A model generated the notes under the pieces. It was not told the DNA's origin. It did no database searches and saw only the letters and a list, made by a program, of their open reading frames with translations. From assembly GCA_029449245.1 (NCBI GenBank), contig JANATF010000021.1, positions 124,001 to 188,000 on the forward strand: a DNA stretch of 64,000 nt. The letters run 5' to 3'. Made by a program: the position numbers and the translations under genes. This document shows, piece by piece, positions 10,530 through 20,271 of the stretch; positions within the stretch are counted from its first letter, which is position 1, and each line of letters opens with the position of its first letter. Source of the stretch: Mortierella alpina (lineage: Eukaryota > Mortierellomycota > Mortierellomycetes > Mortierellales > Mortierellaceae).

Positions 10530-10749
10530 CCGTCTACGCCTTTGAACCACTCTTCCCAGTGTCTCTCTAGGGACACACTCCTAGGCAACATTGTTGGATC
10601 AACATTCTCGAGTGTCCTAGGCGGGACCTGATCGTATCGAGATGCCAACTTGTAACAGTAGTACCAGTAGTCACAACCACTATATAGTCTGGGTTAGATC
10701 ATTAGTACAAATACAACTCTTTTCCACCTACTGACCTTACCCCTGCTAC

Positions 10750-10761
10750 ATGGTAGCAAAG
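10750..10761 (+). promoter_or_regulatory. Probable primer-binding site of Gypsy-2
   Basis: TGGTAGCAAAGG resembles the complement of a tRNA 3' end (TGG start) and lies about 190 bp before gag. The assignment rests on position and the TGG start only. Confidence 0.4.
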
Positions 10762-10796
10762 GTTTCCTCGATTCATCGACCCTGAACCCCTGACAT

Positions 10797-10861
10797 TGAC
10801 TTTGACCCCGACCCCGACCCTGACCCTGACCCTGACCCTGACCCTGATCCTGATCCTGACC
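10797..10861 (+). repeat. (TGACCC)n-type microsatellite
   Basis: Tandem hexamers of TGACCC/TGACCT/TGATCC type in the Gypsy-2 leader, about ten units with drift. It lies between the putative primer-binding site and gag. Confidence 0.8.
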
Positions 10862-10938
10862 CCACGACCTACACTCTCACCACCCTGCCCACCCACGACC
10901 CTATCGACCACCTAACCGAACGCCTCGAACGACTCACG

Positions 10939-11898
10939 ATGGCTTCCTTTTCCCCTGTCTCCCTCTTCGCCACCCCTGTCCCGGAGAATGCCAGGATGCC
11001 GGCAATCAAAATCCGGCCCCCAGAGTCCTACGAGGGCGAACGCGATGACTTTCAATGCGAAGCCTGGCTGGCCACCCTCCGCCGATACCTCATCGGCGCC
11101 CATGTCCCTGTTCCCGAGCGCACCCTACACTCAGTGATGCTCCTCAAAAGACCGGCCGCTCTCTGGTGGGAGGGCTTACGCCTAGCCGACGCCACACACA
11201 TCGCCATCTTCGTTGACCGTTTCCGGGAAGCTTTCCGCCCTCGCAACTTCATAGAATCGGTCCGCGCCGAACTCCTGCGCATAAAGATGACCTCCACCTT
11301 GGCAGAGTACGTCACCAGGTTCCGCCGGCTTATTGCCGTACTGACACCTGAGGACGCGGGAGGTCCGAACGTTGCCGTCGAGGAGTTTGGCCGCACCGTG
11401 TTCATGCAGGGACTCACACCTGAGTTACACCGCATGATTTTCGCCAACATGCAGCTGGCCACAGCGAACATTGAGGATGTTATCAACGCCGCCGAGTACT
11501 ACACCAACTTCATCGGCACTGGCCCGTCTCCCTCGACCCCCCTTGCTCCTCCACGCTCCAACCCTATGGCCATGGATCTTGACCATCTGCAGGTGATGGT
11601 CAACGCCCTCATGCAGGCTCAACAGCAAAACGGCTACCGCCCCAACAACCAACAGCGCTCTCGCCCCAACAACAATCACCAACAGCAGTGGAGCCGCACA
11701 AACAACAACCGCTACCAAAACAACAACCGGGCTCACCTCCCCCGCCTGACACCGGAGGAACGCCAACGCCTTATCGAGACCGGCGGCTGCTTTAAATGCC
11801 GCAAGGACGGACACCAGTGGTGGCAAGGCATTTGCGCCAACTTCATCGAAACTAACGAGGACGTCCCTTCGGGAAGCGCCCCCAGCGGTCGGGTTTAG
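10939..11898 (+). CDS. Gypsy-2 Gag with CCHC zinc knuckle
   Basis: A 319-aa ORF starting MASFSPVSLF. Residues 30-190 match the general pattern of retrotransposon gag domains (FQCEAWLATLRRYL, ALWWEGL, FRPRNF, YVTRFRRLI). An Asn/Gln-rich linker follows. A zinc knuckle ends the protein: CFKCRKDGHQWWQGIC, CX2CX4HX6C, with a longer last spacing than the usual CX2CX4HX4C. The product would form the particle shell. The frame is intact. The next clear Pol coding starts about 450 bp downstream in another frame. Confidence 0.88.
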   Translation: MASFSPVSLFATPVPENARMPAIKIRPPESYEGERDDFQCEAWLATLRRYLIGAHVPVPERTLHSVMLLKRPAALWWEGLRLADATHIAIFVDRFREAFRPRNFIESVRAELLRIKMTSTLAEYVTRFRRLIAVLTPEDAGGPNVAVEEFGRTVFMQGLTPELHRMIFANMQLATANIEDVINAAEYYTNFIGTGPSPSTPLAPPRSNPMAMDLDHLQVMVNALMQAQQQNGYRPNNQQRSRPNNNHQQQWSRTNNNRYQNNNRAHLPRLTPEERQRLIETGGCFKCRKDGHQWWQGICANFIETNEDVPSGSAPSGRV

Positions 11899-12330
11899 TC
11901 CAGGACCTGATCGCTGAAGCCCCCTCCCTTTCTCCTTTGGAAAAAGGGAGTGAGCCCCGCCCCCAGGCAAGTACTTGTTCTATTTCTGCAAATAAAATTG
12001 CTGTTGAACATCATGCTTGCCGCGTTAGGGATTCAAACCGGTCCTCGGCGCGCTGCGGTTACAACAATTTTCTCGCGCCGAAGGACCGACCGCCTCCAAT
12101 TTCGGACCAGCGGTCCTTTTTTGGTCAGGAATCGTGACTCTCAGCGAGCAGTAAGGCTCGATCAAGCCTCAAACAAAGTTCAAATACGGTCACCGAAGCT
12201 CGCAATTGGCTATAAAGCTGAGAGCCCGTTGACCGGCGGTTTTGACCGACCTCATATATATTTTGCCCTTTTTTAACCGGTCCTGGATCCTAGACCGGTT
12301 CGAAACCCTATGCCGCGTGCCTCTGCTCGC
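11899..12330. other. Gag-Pol spacer of Gypsy-2
   Basis: About 430 bp with no convincing domain. It carries dispersed short inverted GC motifs (GGTCC/GGACC) and a GGTTCGAAACC box at 12297 that looks like a Pol III B box but has no matching A box or tRNA fold. It could be a decayed insertion within the element. Confidence 0.4.
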
Positions 12331-14419
12331 TCCCTCACACGCAAACGAGAATAATACTCTGGATACTCACCCCACCCCCAACCCCACGCCCCCTGTTGCC
12401 AAACCTTGCCATGACCCATCTGTGGTGCTTAGATTGCCTGAGAAGACGGACCTGGACCTGCTCTCCTCAAACGCGTCTACACCCGTGCTCACTAAGAGCA
12501 AACTGAGACGTATGCACAAGCGTGCTGTCCGGCCGCAGTCCTTCACGGTGACTGAGGCTGAGCGCACACTGCTCACATTCATTGGCTCGATCAATGGACA
12601 CCCTGCACGCGTCCTCATCGATGGCGGTGCTGAGGGTAACGTCATCAGCTCCTCATTTCAAAAACGACATTCACTTCCTCTCCATTCGCGCAACCCCATT
12701 CCCATTGTCCTCCCCGACGGCTCTTCCTCCATCACTCAGCACACCGTTCCCACCACCCTCCATCGCGACAACTACTCCGATGACCTCGACCCCCTCCTCT
12801 ACCCTCTCAAATTATACGACCTGATCCTCGGAAAGCCATGGCTCACAATCATCAACCCTGAAATCAATTGGCGCACCAACGACTTGCACTTCCAGCACCG
12901 TGGATGCAACGTCGTCTGGTCCTGTCGAGGATCCGCCCCCTCTTCAATCACAGCTAAGTCCGGTGGCCGCCTCTTGAGCCACATGCACTTCCACTCCCTC
13001 GCTGCACAACCCGGCAACGAAGTGTTTCTTGCATTAGTGAAGACCACATCTGCCAACACCCCATCCACACCACCCGTCCCTGCCGACGTTCTTCCCATCC
13101 TCGACGAGTTTCGTGATGTATTCCCAACTTCCCTCCCTGACGGTCTCCCACCAGACCGAGGCGACGCAATGAAAATCGAAACTGACCCCACCGCCGACCC
13201 CCCTGTCCGACCCGTCATTCGCCTCTCCATTGCGGAACTCGATGAGCTCAGGAAGCAGTTGGATGACCTGCTGAAAAAGAAGTTCATCAAACCCAGCACG
13301 TCCCCATACGGAGCACCAGTTCTCTTCGTTAAGAAGAAGGACGGTTCGCTTCGCATGTGCGTCGACTACCGCGGTCTCAACCGAATCACTCACAAAAACC
13401 GACACCCCCTTCCCCGCATTGACGAGCTCATCGACCGCTTCCGGGGTGCGAAGTTCTTCACCAAACTCGACCTCCTTTCCGGTTACCATCAACAGCGTGT
13501 TTACGAACCACACACTCACAAAACAGCTTTCCGTTGTCGTTACGGTCACTTTGAGTTCAACGTTGTCCCTTTCGGGTTGACTAACGCTCCTGCCTCTTTT
13601 TCAAACATGATGTTTAACGTGTTCGACCCGATCCTCGACAAATGGGTGGTCATTTACCTCGATGACATCCTGATCTACTCGAGAACAAAGGAGGGACACC
13701 TGGGCCACATCAGGAGTGCGCTGACCGTTCTGCGCAAATACAGACTCTACGTCAAACTGAGCAAGTGTTCGTTCATGCAGGAAGAGACGGAGTTTCTGGG
13801 ACACGTAATCTCCAAGGACGGGATCCACACCAACGCTGGTCTCGTCCGCGCCATTCGCGAGTGGCCTCGACCTAGCAAGCAGAAGGATGTGCAACAATTC
13901 AATGGCCTCGCTCAGTTTTACCAACAGTATATCGATGGATTTGCTGACATCGCATTACCGTTGACTGGTCTCTTAGGTGAGGGCGTGCCATTCTCTTGGA
14001 ATCCTGACAAGGAACACGCCTTCACCGCTCTCAAGGACGCCATCAGCAAAGCACCGGTACTCAGGATCTTTGACCCCGACCTAGCCACCACTGTTGAAGC
14101 TGATGCGTCTGGATTCGCTGTTGGAGCCGTGCTTTTCCAGACAGACGAACATGGAGTCTCAAGACCAGTGGCGTTCACATCCAGGAAGATGAATTCTGCA
14201 GAGAGGAACTATCCAACACACGAACAGGAGCTGCTGGCTGTCGTTCATGCGCTGAAGACATGGCGTTATTATCTGGATGGATCACACTTCGTCGTATACA
14301 CGGATCACGCCACGCTTCGACACTTTCCAACGCAACCCAAACTGACACGCAGACAGGCACGTTGGATGGAGTTGCTACAAGAGTACGACTTTGATTTCAA
14401 GTATAAGCGTGGCGCAGAC
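12242..14419 (+). pseudogene. Gypsy-2 Pol, truncated in RNase H
   Basis: The frame is open from 12242 and runs into the LTR at 14420, stopping at 14446. Recognisable coding begins near 12370. Order: retropepsin-like region with VLIDGGAEGNVIS (DGG in place of the usual DTG/DSG); long linker; RT with FFTKLDLLSGYHQ, FGLTNAPASF and VVIYLDDILIYS; RNase H with VEADASGFAVGAVLF, HEQELLAV and VVYTDHATL. The sequence ends at FKYKRGAD, exactly where the usual NVVADALSR-type tether would start. No integrase follows the LTR. The product cannot integrate by itself. Confidence 0.9.
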
Positions 14420-14903
14420 TGTGCAATATTCACCAGAGTCCAGTAGTAAGTACACAGAGATATGAACGCGTCTACTATCGTAGACTCCTTAACAAAGACC
14501 AACGAGTCCAATCAAAACAGTGAAAGTGCTTGCCTAGAAGATACAAAATGTCATATCTAGAAGCTTGGCTCCAGGTACCAATCATGGACCTTCGCCAGCA
14601 CGAACTACATGAACCCGAAAGATGTTCCTGGTCCGGATATGTCATCCGGTACCCATGCTATGTAGTATTGGCGTAACCTCTAATGAGTTAGGATCATGGC
14701 CAATCATTTAGATGTTAGGACACGCGCCAGGCTATAGCCTTCCGCTATCCATCTCTTGGCAATGACTCCTTCACCTATCTATCTACCCAACATTACATCT
14801 CTGTAGTAACAATAAACATGTATAAATACCGGTGTGTGGTCAGTGTGGACCGACATCTTTTTCTCACTTACTTTCCTACCATAAAACTTACCTACACGTT
14901 TCA
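14420..14903 (+). mobile_element. LTR of family B, full length (484 bp)
   Basis: Starts TGTGCAATATTCACC and ends CACGTTTCA. It has the same length and termini as the inverted copy at 26487-26970. It contains a TATAAATACC promoter-like box and AATAAA (near 14811). It interrupts Gypsy-2 pol. The flanks (CAGAC on the left, GCTAC on the right) do not match and Pol does not resume after it, so this is a recombination or deletion junction rather than a clean solo insertion. Confidence 0.85.
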
Positions 14904-15148
14904 GCTACCACAAGCCAGTAAATACTACTTATACAGTACTCAGTTCACAACTCATGTTCACTGAAAATGGCTCCTATCATCCCTGCAGACGTTCATACAC
15001 ATGTGTGGGAGGAGAGATGATTAGAGGAGTTGGGAAAGGCGTCTTCAACAAAATATTGTTGATGCCCTCAAACCTCTAAAATTATCCCAGGAAAAATAAG
15101 TGGGAAACCGAGACTATTCAAACATTTTGACTTAAGGTTTTGACTGAT

Positions 15149-15329
15149 TGGCACAACTCAAATGTATTTTTTTTTCACGGGTGATAATTATAAAATTATG
15201 CCAGTCGTGCACTTAGAGGAAGGTCATCATCCAGCGCCCCAGAATTGCATGCTGCACATTCGTAATCGTACGCCCGAATGTTTTTATAATTATCACCCGT
15301 GAAAAAAAAAATGCATTTGAGTTGAGCCA
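15149..15329. mobile_element. Foldback MITE with about 45-bp terminal inverted repeats
   Basis: The left arm reads TGGCACAACTCAAATGTATT, then T-rich sequence and CACGGGTGATAATTATAAAA. The right arm is its near-perfect reverse complement, ending CATTTGAGTTGAGCCA. The loop is about 85 bp. There is no coding capacity. A target duplication is not clear (AT/TTG flanks). Confidence 0.8.
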
Positions 15330-15583
15330 TTGTATTATAAATGGACTTACACTAAAAACCATAGTGCCGTTTTTTACGAATCGAAGCTTTGACAGGAGCC
15401 AATACAACTATGTTATACAGTGCCTCATTCATCGCAATGGAATGGTGGCAAACACAACAACTGAATAGGTCAACTGCGGATTTAATTTATTCAATAGTGG
15501 TTCTTTTCTCTCATTTCTGTCATGCTGCATTCGATCATTGAAGTCGACAGACCAAAACAGAAAAAAAGGTCAGCATCCTTATT

Positions 15584-16075
15584 TTACAGAAGTGCGGCAA
15601 GAACAGCGCCAACAGCACTCACAGCGACTCTGGAAGAAACCCCCAGACGAGTAGCAGCGTTGGTAGATGCAAGCAGAGCACCGGTTGCACTTGATGAAGG
15701 CTTGTTGGTCGTCGCTGTGGGGGCGACAGCGCTGGGACAGTCGGTTCCCCAAATCACAAAACCCTTCATATATGTCAATTGTTCATTGGCAATCTGGTCA
15801 GTGCAGAGCCCAGGTTTGACGCATTGCAATGGCCAAGTGTCAGAAGATGCGATGGGGCAGAGGCACGACTTTTGTTCTTCAGTGAAAGGTCTGTCGGTGT
15901 CTGTGATTCCCTTGTTCTCCTGTGCCAGGATCTTGCAGGTCGGGGATACTGCATACATTGCGGCAACTAGGCAGTCATCGCAAGGTTGGGTGTAGGCGTT
16001 GGTGACAGAGATGATTGTTGTTATGGTGAGGAAAACCAAGGCAAATACAAGTAGGAGTGTGCTGAATGTGCGCAT
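15584..16075 (-). CDS. Secreted, probably GPI-anchored cysteine-rich protein
   Basis: 163-aa protein from the ATG at 16075-16073. That start was chosen because it opens directly on a signal peptide (MRTFSTLLLVFALVFLTITT, cleavage near ...VTNA); an upstream in-frame extension would bury it. The mature part begins YTQPCDDCLVAA and holds about eight cysteines (CDDC, TCK, CLC, QC, LC, DC). A Ser/Thr/Ala-rich stalk follows, then a hydrophobic tail (SAVGAVLAALL) typical of a GPI-anchor signal. The likely location is plasma membrane or cell wall; function is unknown. A TATATTAGA box lies about 55 bp upstream on this strand. No introns. It sits between a MITE and LTR-B debris but is undamaged. Confidence 0.82.
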   Translation of the reverse strand: MRTFSTLLLVFALVFLTITTIISVTNAYTQPCDDCLVAAMYAVSPTCKILAQENKGITDTDRPFTEEQKSCLCPIASSDTWPLQCVKPGLCTDQIANEQLTYMKGFVIWGTDCPSAVAPTATTNKPSSSATGALLASTNAATRLGVSSRVAVSAVGAVLAALL

Positions 16076-17049
16076 TTTCGTTCTGTAGGGTTGTGGATGA
16101 TTGGGAAAAAATGCGAATCCGGCGTCTAATATAGCTCGGGGTCCCCTCCTCAATGTTAGTTGACAAGCGACAAATCAATAAATTCCATTGGTTAGAACCT
16201 TAATATTGTTGCAAAATTATGAGGTGGCTGGTGATAGCGGCGTAGTGTTAGAGTGGCAGTCACCCTCTTAGGATAGCACTGTATTTAGTTGTTCGCTCAG
16301 CACTCTCGCGTTTGCTCTTTGTCCTTTTACACACACACATTCTCGGACAAAGACTGACAAGAGTTGTGCTGTTGCATTTCAGTATATTGTTTGAGAGAAT
16401 TAGGACGTTACCAGTACACCACTCCCGCGCATCCACCCCTTTTCCCTTCTGCAACAATACTTAGGCTGTTTTGACATGTGCCAATTAAACTTTGGGAATC
16501 TTGAGAGCATTTTTGAATACATCGATCACCCTGGCCCTGCTGATGTCGTGGCTGTTGTTTTGTCGTCTCTTGGAATTTGTGTTGGCTGAGATTGAGCGAT
16601 TGTGAGCAAATTATTTTTCTCATTCCTGTTGTTGTCTACCACTGTGTTCGAGCTAGAACAAAAACGAGTAACTTCTTAGGTGTCCTGCATGATACTATTG
16701 AACGGACACGACTGTCGATACTTGCGGTATATTCGAATGTGTTTGAACTGTAAGGAGCGACCTTTTCTCTCTGAAAAGATCCATACCCATTGAACCGCAG
16801 CAAATAATAGCTATCTATCCTGGTCCAACAAAGAGCTTCGCAATGACAACTCAATCCAATATAAGATTTTGCCAACGTTTGCCCTACTTATTGAAAGGAA
16901 CCTGAAGACATCCTGTATCGTCAAGTAATTTTAAAATTATAACTTCGCTATGATAATTATGGTTTGCTCGTTTGCCTCCAGTTTACCAATGAAACTGTCA
17001 GGATGTCCATTGAGTGACACTACGACGCACACAGTAGATATTATATAGA
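16076..17049. other. Gene-poor stretch
   Basis: No frame has recognisable domains or a coherent start. The part next to 16075 holds the promoter of the minus-strand secreted gene. An (AC)n run lies near 16330. I see no transposon signature until the LTR-B fragment. Confidence 0.45.
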
Positions 17050-17406
17050 TGAAGGAGTCATTGCCAAGACATGGATAACGGAAGACTGTGGTCTGACGCG
17101 TATCTTACACTGCATATGATTGGTCGTGATCCTAGCTCATTAGAGGTTAAGACCAATACCTAAGTGACATGGGTACCGGATGACTGATCCCGGCTCAGGA
17201 ATATCTTTCTGGTTCCAGTATTCGTGATGGCGAAGGTCCATGATTGGTATCTGATGCCAGGCTTCTAGTTATGACTCTTTGTATTATCTAGGCAAGCACT
17301 TTCCTTGCTTTGATTGGAACAGTTTGTTCTTTGTTAAGGAGTCTACGATAGTAGACGCGTTTGTATGTATTTTCCTATCCAAAAACTTGCTACTCCCAAA
17401 ACTTGC
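17050..17406 (-). mobile_element. Diverged LTR-B fragment, inverted, with a plus-strand 3' scrap
   Basis: From about 17050 (GATGAAGGAGTCATTGCCAA) to about 17370 (GTAGACGCGTTTGTATGT) the sequence is the reverse complement of LTR-B with many substitutions. Immediately after, 17371-17406 reads as the plus-strand LTR-B 3' end (CAAAACTTGCTACACGTTTC). The two pieces face each other, which suggests rearrangement between inverted copies. Confidence 0.7.
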
Positions 17407-17422
17407 TACACGTTTCAAGAGG

Positions 17423-17516
17423 CAAGGGCGAGGGAACAGAGGGCGAGGAAAAGAGGGCGAGGAAACAGAGGGCGAGGTAACAGAGGGCGAGGTAACAGAG
17501 GGCGAGGTAACAGGTC
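17423..17516 (+). repeat. Minisatellite, 15-bp unit (AACAGAGGGCGAGGT)
   Basis: About six tandem copies of GAGGGCGAGGTAACA-type units with small changes (AAAAG, AAACAG). Purine-rich on the plus strand. Confidence 0.85.
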
Positions 17517-18153
17517 TTAATTAGCGCTTAGATACCGTGTACCCAACAGCCCAACTCTGTCTGTTGCGTGCCGTATACCCAATCTCTTGTTAAGAAGTTC
17601 GACGCAAGAAAAATATATACTGCACTGCCACGCGAAAATACGTAAATAGAGCCAACTGCTCCCCAAATAATTTAATCCTTACCAAGTAACTTGAATCCTT
17701 CGTCTGCCCTGAGTATTATCTCTTATCTCCTGCTCCTTTCTTGTAACTCTCTATCCCTACGCCTTGACCTTGCCCTGAGAAAGGTCAACCTCTTGCAAGA
17801 GCCACTGCACGAACGATCCCCATCGCAAGACCCGCCACACAAACAATCCCCATCACAAGAGCTGACACATCCACGAGCCACCATACCATCGATCTCCCCG
17901 CAAGAGCCACCAATCTAGCGATCTCATTTGCAGAACCCTCGCCAGATCACCAGACTCTCTCGAGAAAGCTTACAGGAGCACTTACCGGAAGACCTGCACA
18001 ACCCCTGTCACTCTTGAACTCCCGTAAGACAGTATGACTGGACTCGCTGCGTATTTTTAAGGGGTAGCAGTATTTCATAACTGACATATTTTCTTCCTCA
18101 TCTGTTACAATCTCATCATATATTTTTTTCAAACCTAGGAATACTTTTGAGTC
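17517..18153. other. Upstream region of the 18154 gene
   Basis: No gene is supported. It contains an imperfect CAAGA(C/G)CC(G/A)CC-type short repeat near 17800-17900 and a TATATTTTTTTC box at about 18118 that could serve the gene at 18154. Confidence 0.45.
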
Positions 18154-18528
18154 ATGAAATTCTTTACCTCCGCCTCGACAATTGCACTATTGTCAATTCC
18201 ATCTCTTTGTTCCGCCCTTGGACCTTATTCACTTGTGGTGTCTATCTGCCGGGCATCTTTTGGAGACTTTCTCTTCATAAACTCCCAGTTGTGGAAACCT
18301 GATGGGAGCACTTATAAGGCATCATCAATTATTAGCTCGAAAATTAGCTGCGATTCTGAAAAACAATATTGTATTTCAGGATGGGATAACACTAAGAATC
18401 CTACATTTCTTAGGATTTCTGTAGATGGGCTCAATTCAGACATCCATGTAGCTACTCCTAATCACAGGGGTAATAATTGTGCCGTTATGCACAATATTTC
18501 AACCAGCCTGTTTTACTTTCATATGTAG
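18154..18528 (+). CDS. Small secreted protein, unknown function
   Basis: 124-aa ORF. The N-terminus MKFFTSASTIALLSIPSLCS is a clear signal peptide with cleavage near ALG. The mature part has four or five cysteines (SICRASF, SCDSEKQYC, NNCAVM) and alternates hydrophobic and polar residues as in a small beta-rich fold. It ends FYFHM. No family recognised. The start is supported by signal peptide placement and the TATA-like box about 35 bp upstream. No intron is needed. It lies 40 bp before MITE and MULE debris, so its 3' UTR may include transposon sequence. Confidence 0.65.
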   Translation: MKFFTSASTIALLSIPSLCSALGPYSLVVSICRASFGDFLFINSQLWKPDGSTYKASSIISSKISCDSEKQYCISGWDNTKNPTFLRISVDGLNSDIHVATPNHRGNNCAVMHNISTSLFYFHM

Positions 18529-18568
18529 GTAGTCATGATATTTGAAAAACGAACAAACCGCTATTTTA

Positions 18569-18688
18569 CTCAGCGTAGTCGAATAAGTATGAAGACTAAA
18601 GCATATTATTCGACCAAGATGGGACTCTAACTGTGTGTACCTTTTCTTTTATTGTCATGATCCTCCCAATAAAAAACCTGTTTTTTTT
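18569..18688 (+). mobile_element. Left half of TA-flanked MITE (family H)
   Basis: Starts CTCAGCGTAGTCGAATAAG after a TA and runs through CCCAATAAAAAACCTG into T(8), matching the left half (reverse strand) of the full copy at 62984-63268. The right half is absent: at 18689 the sequence switches to a MULE terminus. Confidence 0.8.
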
Positions 18689-18751
18689 GGAAGCAACATA
18701 TTGACGACCCGGGTCGTCCGGATGATTATGGTAGACCTGGTCTACAGCTTA

Positions 18752-18840
18752 ATTTTCCTGGACGACCCAGGTCTACAGCCATATTTTCCTGGACGACCCA
18801 GGTCTACAGCTATATTTTCCTGGACGACCAGGGTCGTTTG
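18752..18840 (+). repeat. Subterminal tandem repeat, 31-bp unit, of MULE-2
   Basis: Nearly three copies of TTTTCCTGGACGACCCAGGT plus TACAGC(C/T)ATA, each holding the GACGACCC core that also builds the MULE-1 termini. Probably multiple transposase-binding sites (inference). Confidence 0.85.
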
Positions 18841-18969
18841 ATGAAAATGAGGGACGACCCCTAGCTTTGTATGTACGATATGGTTACAGTATCAACTACC
18901 ATTCACTGCTGAGAGGATGGGGTAGTATTTTATTAGCTTGTAACCAGTAAAACGGACACGTCAGTGCTG

Positions 18970-19770
18970 TGGCTAGCATCGTCCATTCTTTGTGGTCTTG
19001 CAAGACCGCGCATTGTGACCCTCACCGCTGCAGCAGCTGCACTGCGTTACCTTACGACGCTTTGAGCTGTTGCGGCGAATACTAGCAACTGCTATTGTCG
19101 GTAGGTACATATGGGATGCCCTTTTTAAGCGACGTGATCTGGACCTCGCTCGCGGACTTGTAACGGCATTTCCTCTTCCTGCCTTTTTTTGCCACGGACT
19201 TTACGTCCTCTACCACTTCATAAATGGCAACGTCGTTGCCTTGCTTAGTCGAGCCATCGCTATCGTCACCAGCATAGGTACCACTGCTGTTGTCTATGTC
19301 GCTGTCTTTGTCGCTGTTTTTGTCGCTGTCAGCCGGATAGTTGAGGACTTCCTTCATCTCTGCAAGCGCTCGATCAAACATATTTTCCACCAGCTGTGCC
19401 GACTTTTCCGATTCAGCGCCTTCGCTTATGATGCGCTGCAACTTGCCGTGTAATCGACCATAGCGCATACTCCTGGAGCTCGGGACGCCTTGGGAATCAA
19501 CGGAGTCCGTTCAAGACCCATTTGGTGAACGCGGGGTCATGACCTTCCTTGGCACAGGTTTTGATCCAGGAAAGTAGTCCTCGGAGACGTTCGCCGAAGG
19601 CGCGAGCGTCATCCATGTTGGCGTCCTTTGAACTACTACGTCGCAGGCGCGGTGGATTCATCAATTGATCTACGGTCTTGGTTTCTTTCCAGTTCGGATC
19701 ATAGGGATGAGCAACGTCGACTCTGCTTGGTGATAAAGGAACTGATAAAGGAATTGTGAAGTAATCTGGA
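18970..19770 (-). pseudogene. Deleted MULE-2 transposase: N- and C-termini fused
   Basis: Read on the minus strand. A 5' segment (about 19770-19480) encodes DPNWKETKTVDQLM and then FGERLRGLLSWIKTCAKEGH, matching the MULE-1 N-terminus (KELRGLIKWLDTCHEDGH). It reaches TKWVLNGLR and a stop. The sequence then jumps to PSSRSMRYGRL, matching MULE-1 PPSSKTRRYAEL some 1240 residues later. It ends with KKGRKRKCRYKSASEV and a zinc knuckle CSCCSGEGHNARSC (CX2CX4HX4C). The Ulp1 domain, DDE core and SWIM finger are all missing. A TATATATA box lies at about 19811. It could make a DNA-binding fragment but not a transposase. Confidence 0.8.
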
Positions 19771-19901
19771 AGGAGAGTCGTGCCTCGGTGCTAACGTTGG
19801 AAAGTCAGGGTATATATAGGGTGCAGATTGTGGGCTTAGGTCTGTCGGCACCACTTTAAGAGCCCGGTGGTGAGCAATGGGGCCATGGAGCTAAGTAAAA
19901 G

Positions 19902-20183
19902 TATTGTGCCTTTCATACAAAAACATCTAAATTTTTCTGAGTAATTTTCAGATTTGGTGATATCGTCGAAGCAGAATTGATCAACTCATTGCTGCTCTAG
20001 AAGAAAAAAGGGCTAGAAACACAATGAATTTATCAATTCTGGATGTTGGTTTTGTTAAAAGAGTGGAATGACAGTGTTAAGTCGTTGAAAATGGCTTTAG
20101 GGTGGTGAAAAAGTGTCTGCTCGATTCACACCAATTTTGAAATTTAGTGACAGAGTTGGCATTTTTATGTGAAAGGCACAATA
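19902..20183. mobile_element. MITE with TA duplication and about 20-bp inverted repeats
   Basis: Left end TA-TTGTGCCTTTCATACAAAAA, right end the inverse of TTGTGCCTTTCACATAAAAA followed by TA. Total 282 bp including the TA pair. No coding capacity. A TA target and short TIRs suggest a Tc1/mariner-driven non-autonomous element (inference). It lies just downstream of the Crypton gene. Confidence 0.75.
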
Positions 20184-20271
20184 TATGTAGGCCATAACCC
20201 GGGTTGTTCACAGCAGGCGATTCAATGTTCAAATTTTTGAATTAACAGTCACGAAAACATATCTAATTCAT

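Larger units (their letters stand above)
10558..14419 (+). mobile_element. Gypsy-2: truncated Ty3/Gypsy element
   Basis: A second Gypsy lineage, with separate gag and pol frames unlike Gypsy-1. Its left boundary is inferred. A TG-starting stretch from 10558 includes ACTATATAGTCTGG, ends GCTACA at about 10749 and is followed at once by TGGTAGCAAAGG, which looks like a tRNA primer-binding site, so 10558-10749 may be the 5' LTR. No 3' copy exists to confirm this. On the right the element is cut inside RNase H at 14419, where a family-B LTR begins; integrase and the 3' LTR are missing. Confidence 0.75.
18689..19830 (-). mobile_element. MULE-2: internally deleted MULE derivative
   Basis: The left edge GGAAGCAACATATTGACGACCC matches the MULE-1 terminus at 53081 (GGAGTTGACATTTTGACGACCC). 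Subterminal GGACGACCC repeats follow. The interior codes, on the minus strand, only the N-terminal about 50 residues and the C-terminal about 150 residues of a MULE-1-like protein. The right terminus is not resolved and 19830 is an estimate. Confidence 0.75.

Noticed and set aside
12035-12310. tRNA-like B boxes (GGTTTGAATCC on minus near 12035; GGTTCGAAACC at 12297)
   Set aside because: No cloverleaf, no A box at the right distance, no acceptor-stem pairing.
16260-16875. Three minus-strand ORFs of 65-79 aa
   Set aside because: No signal peptide, domain or codon pattern; they overlap each other in different frames.
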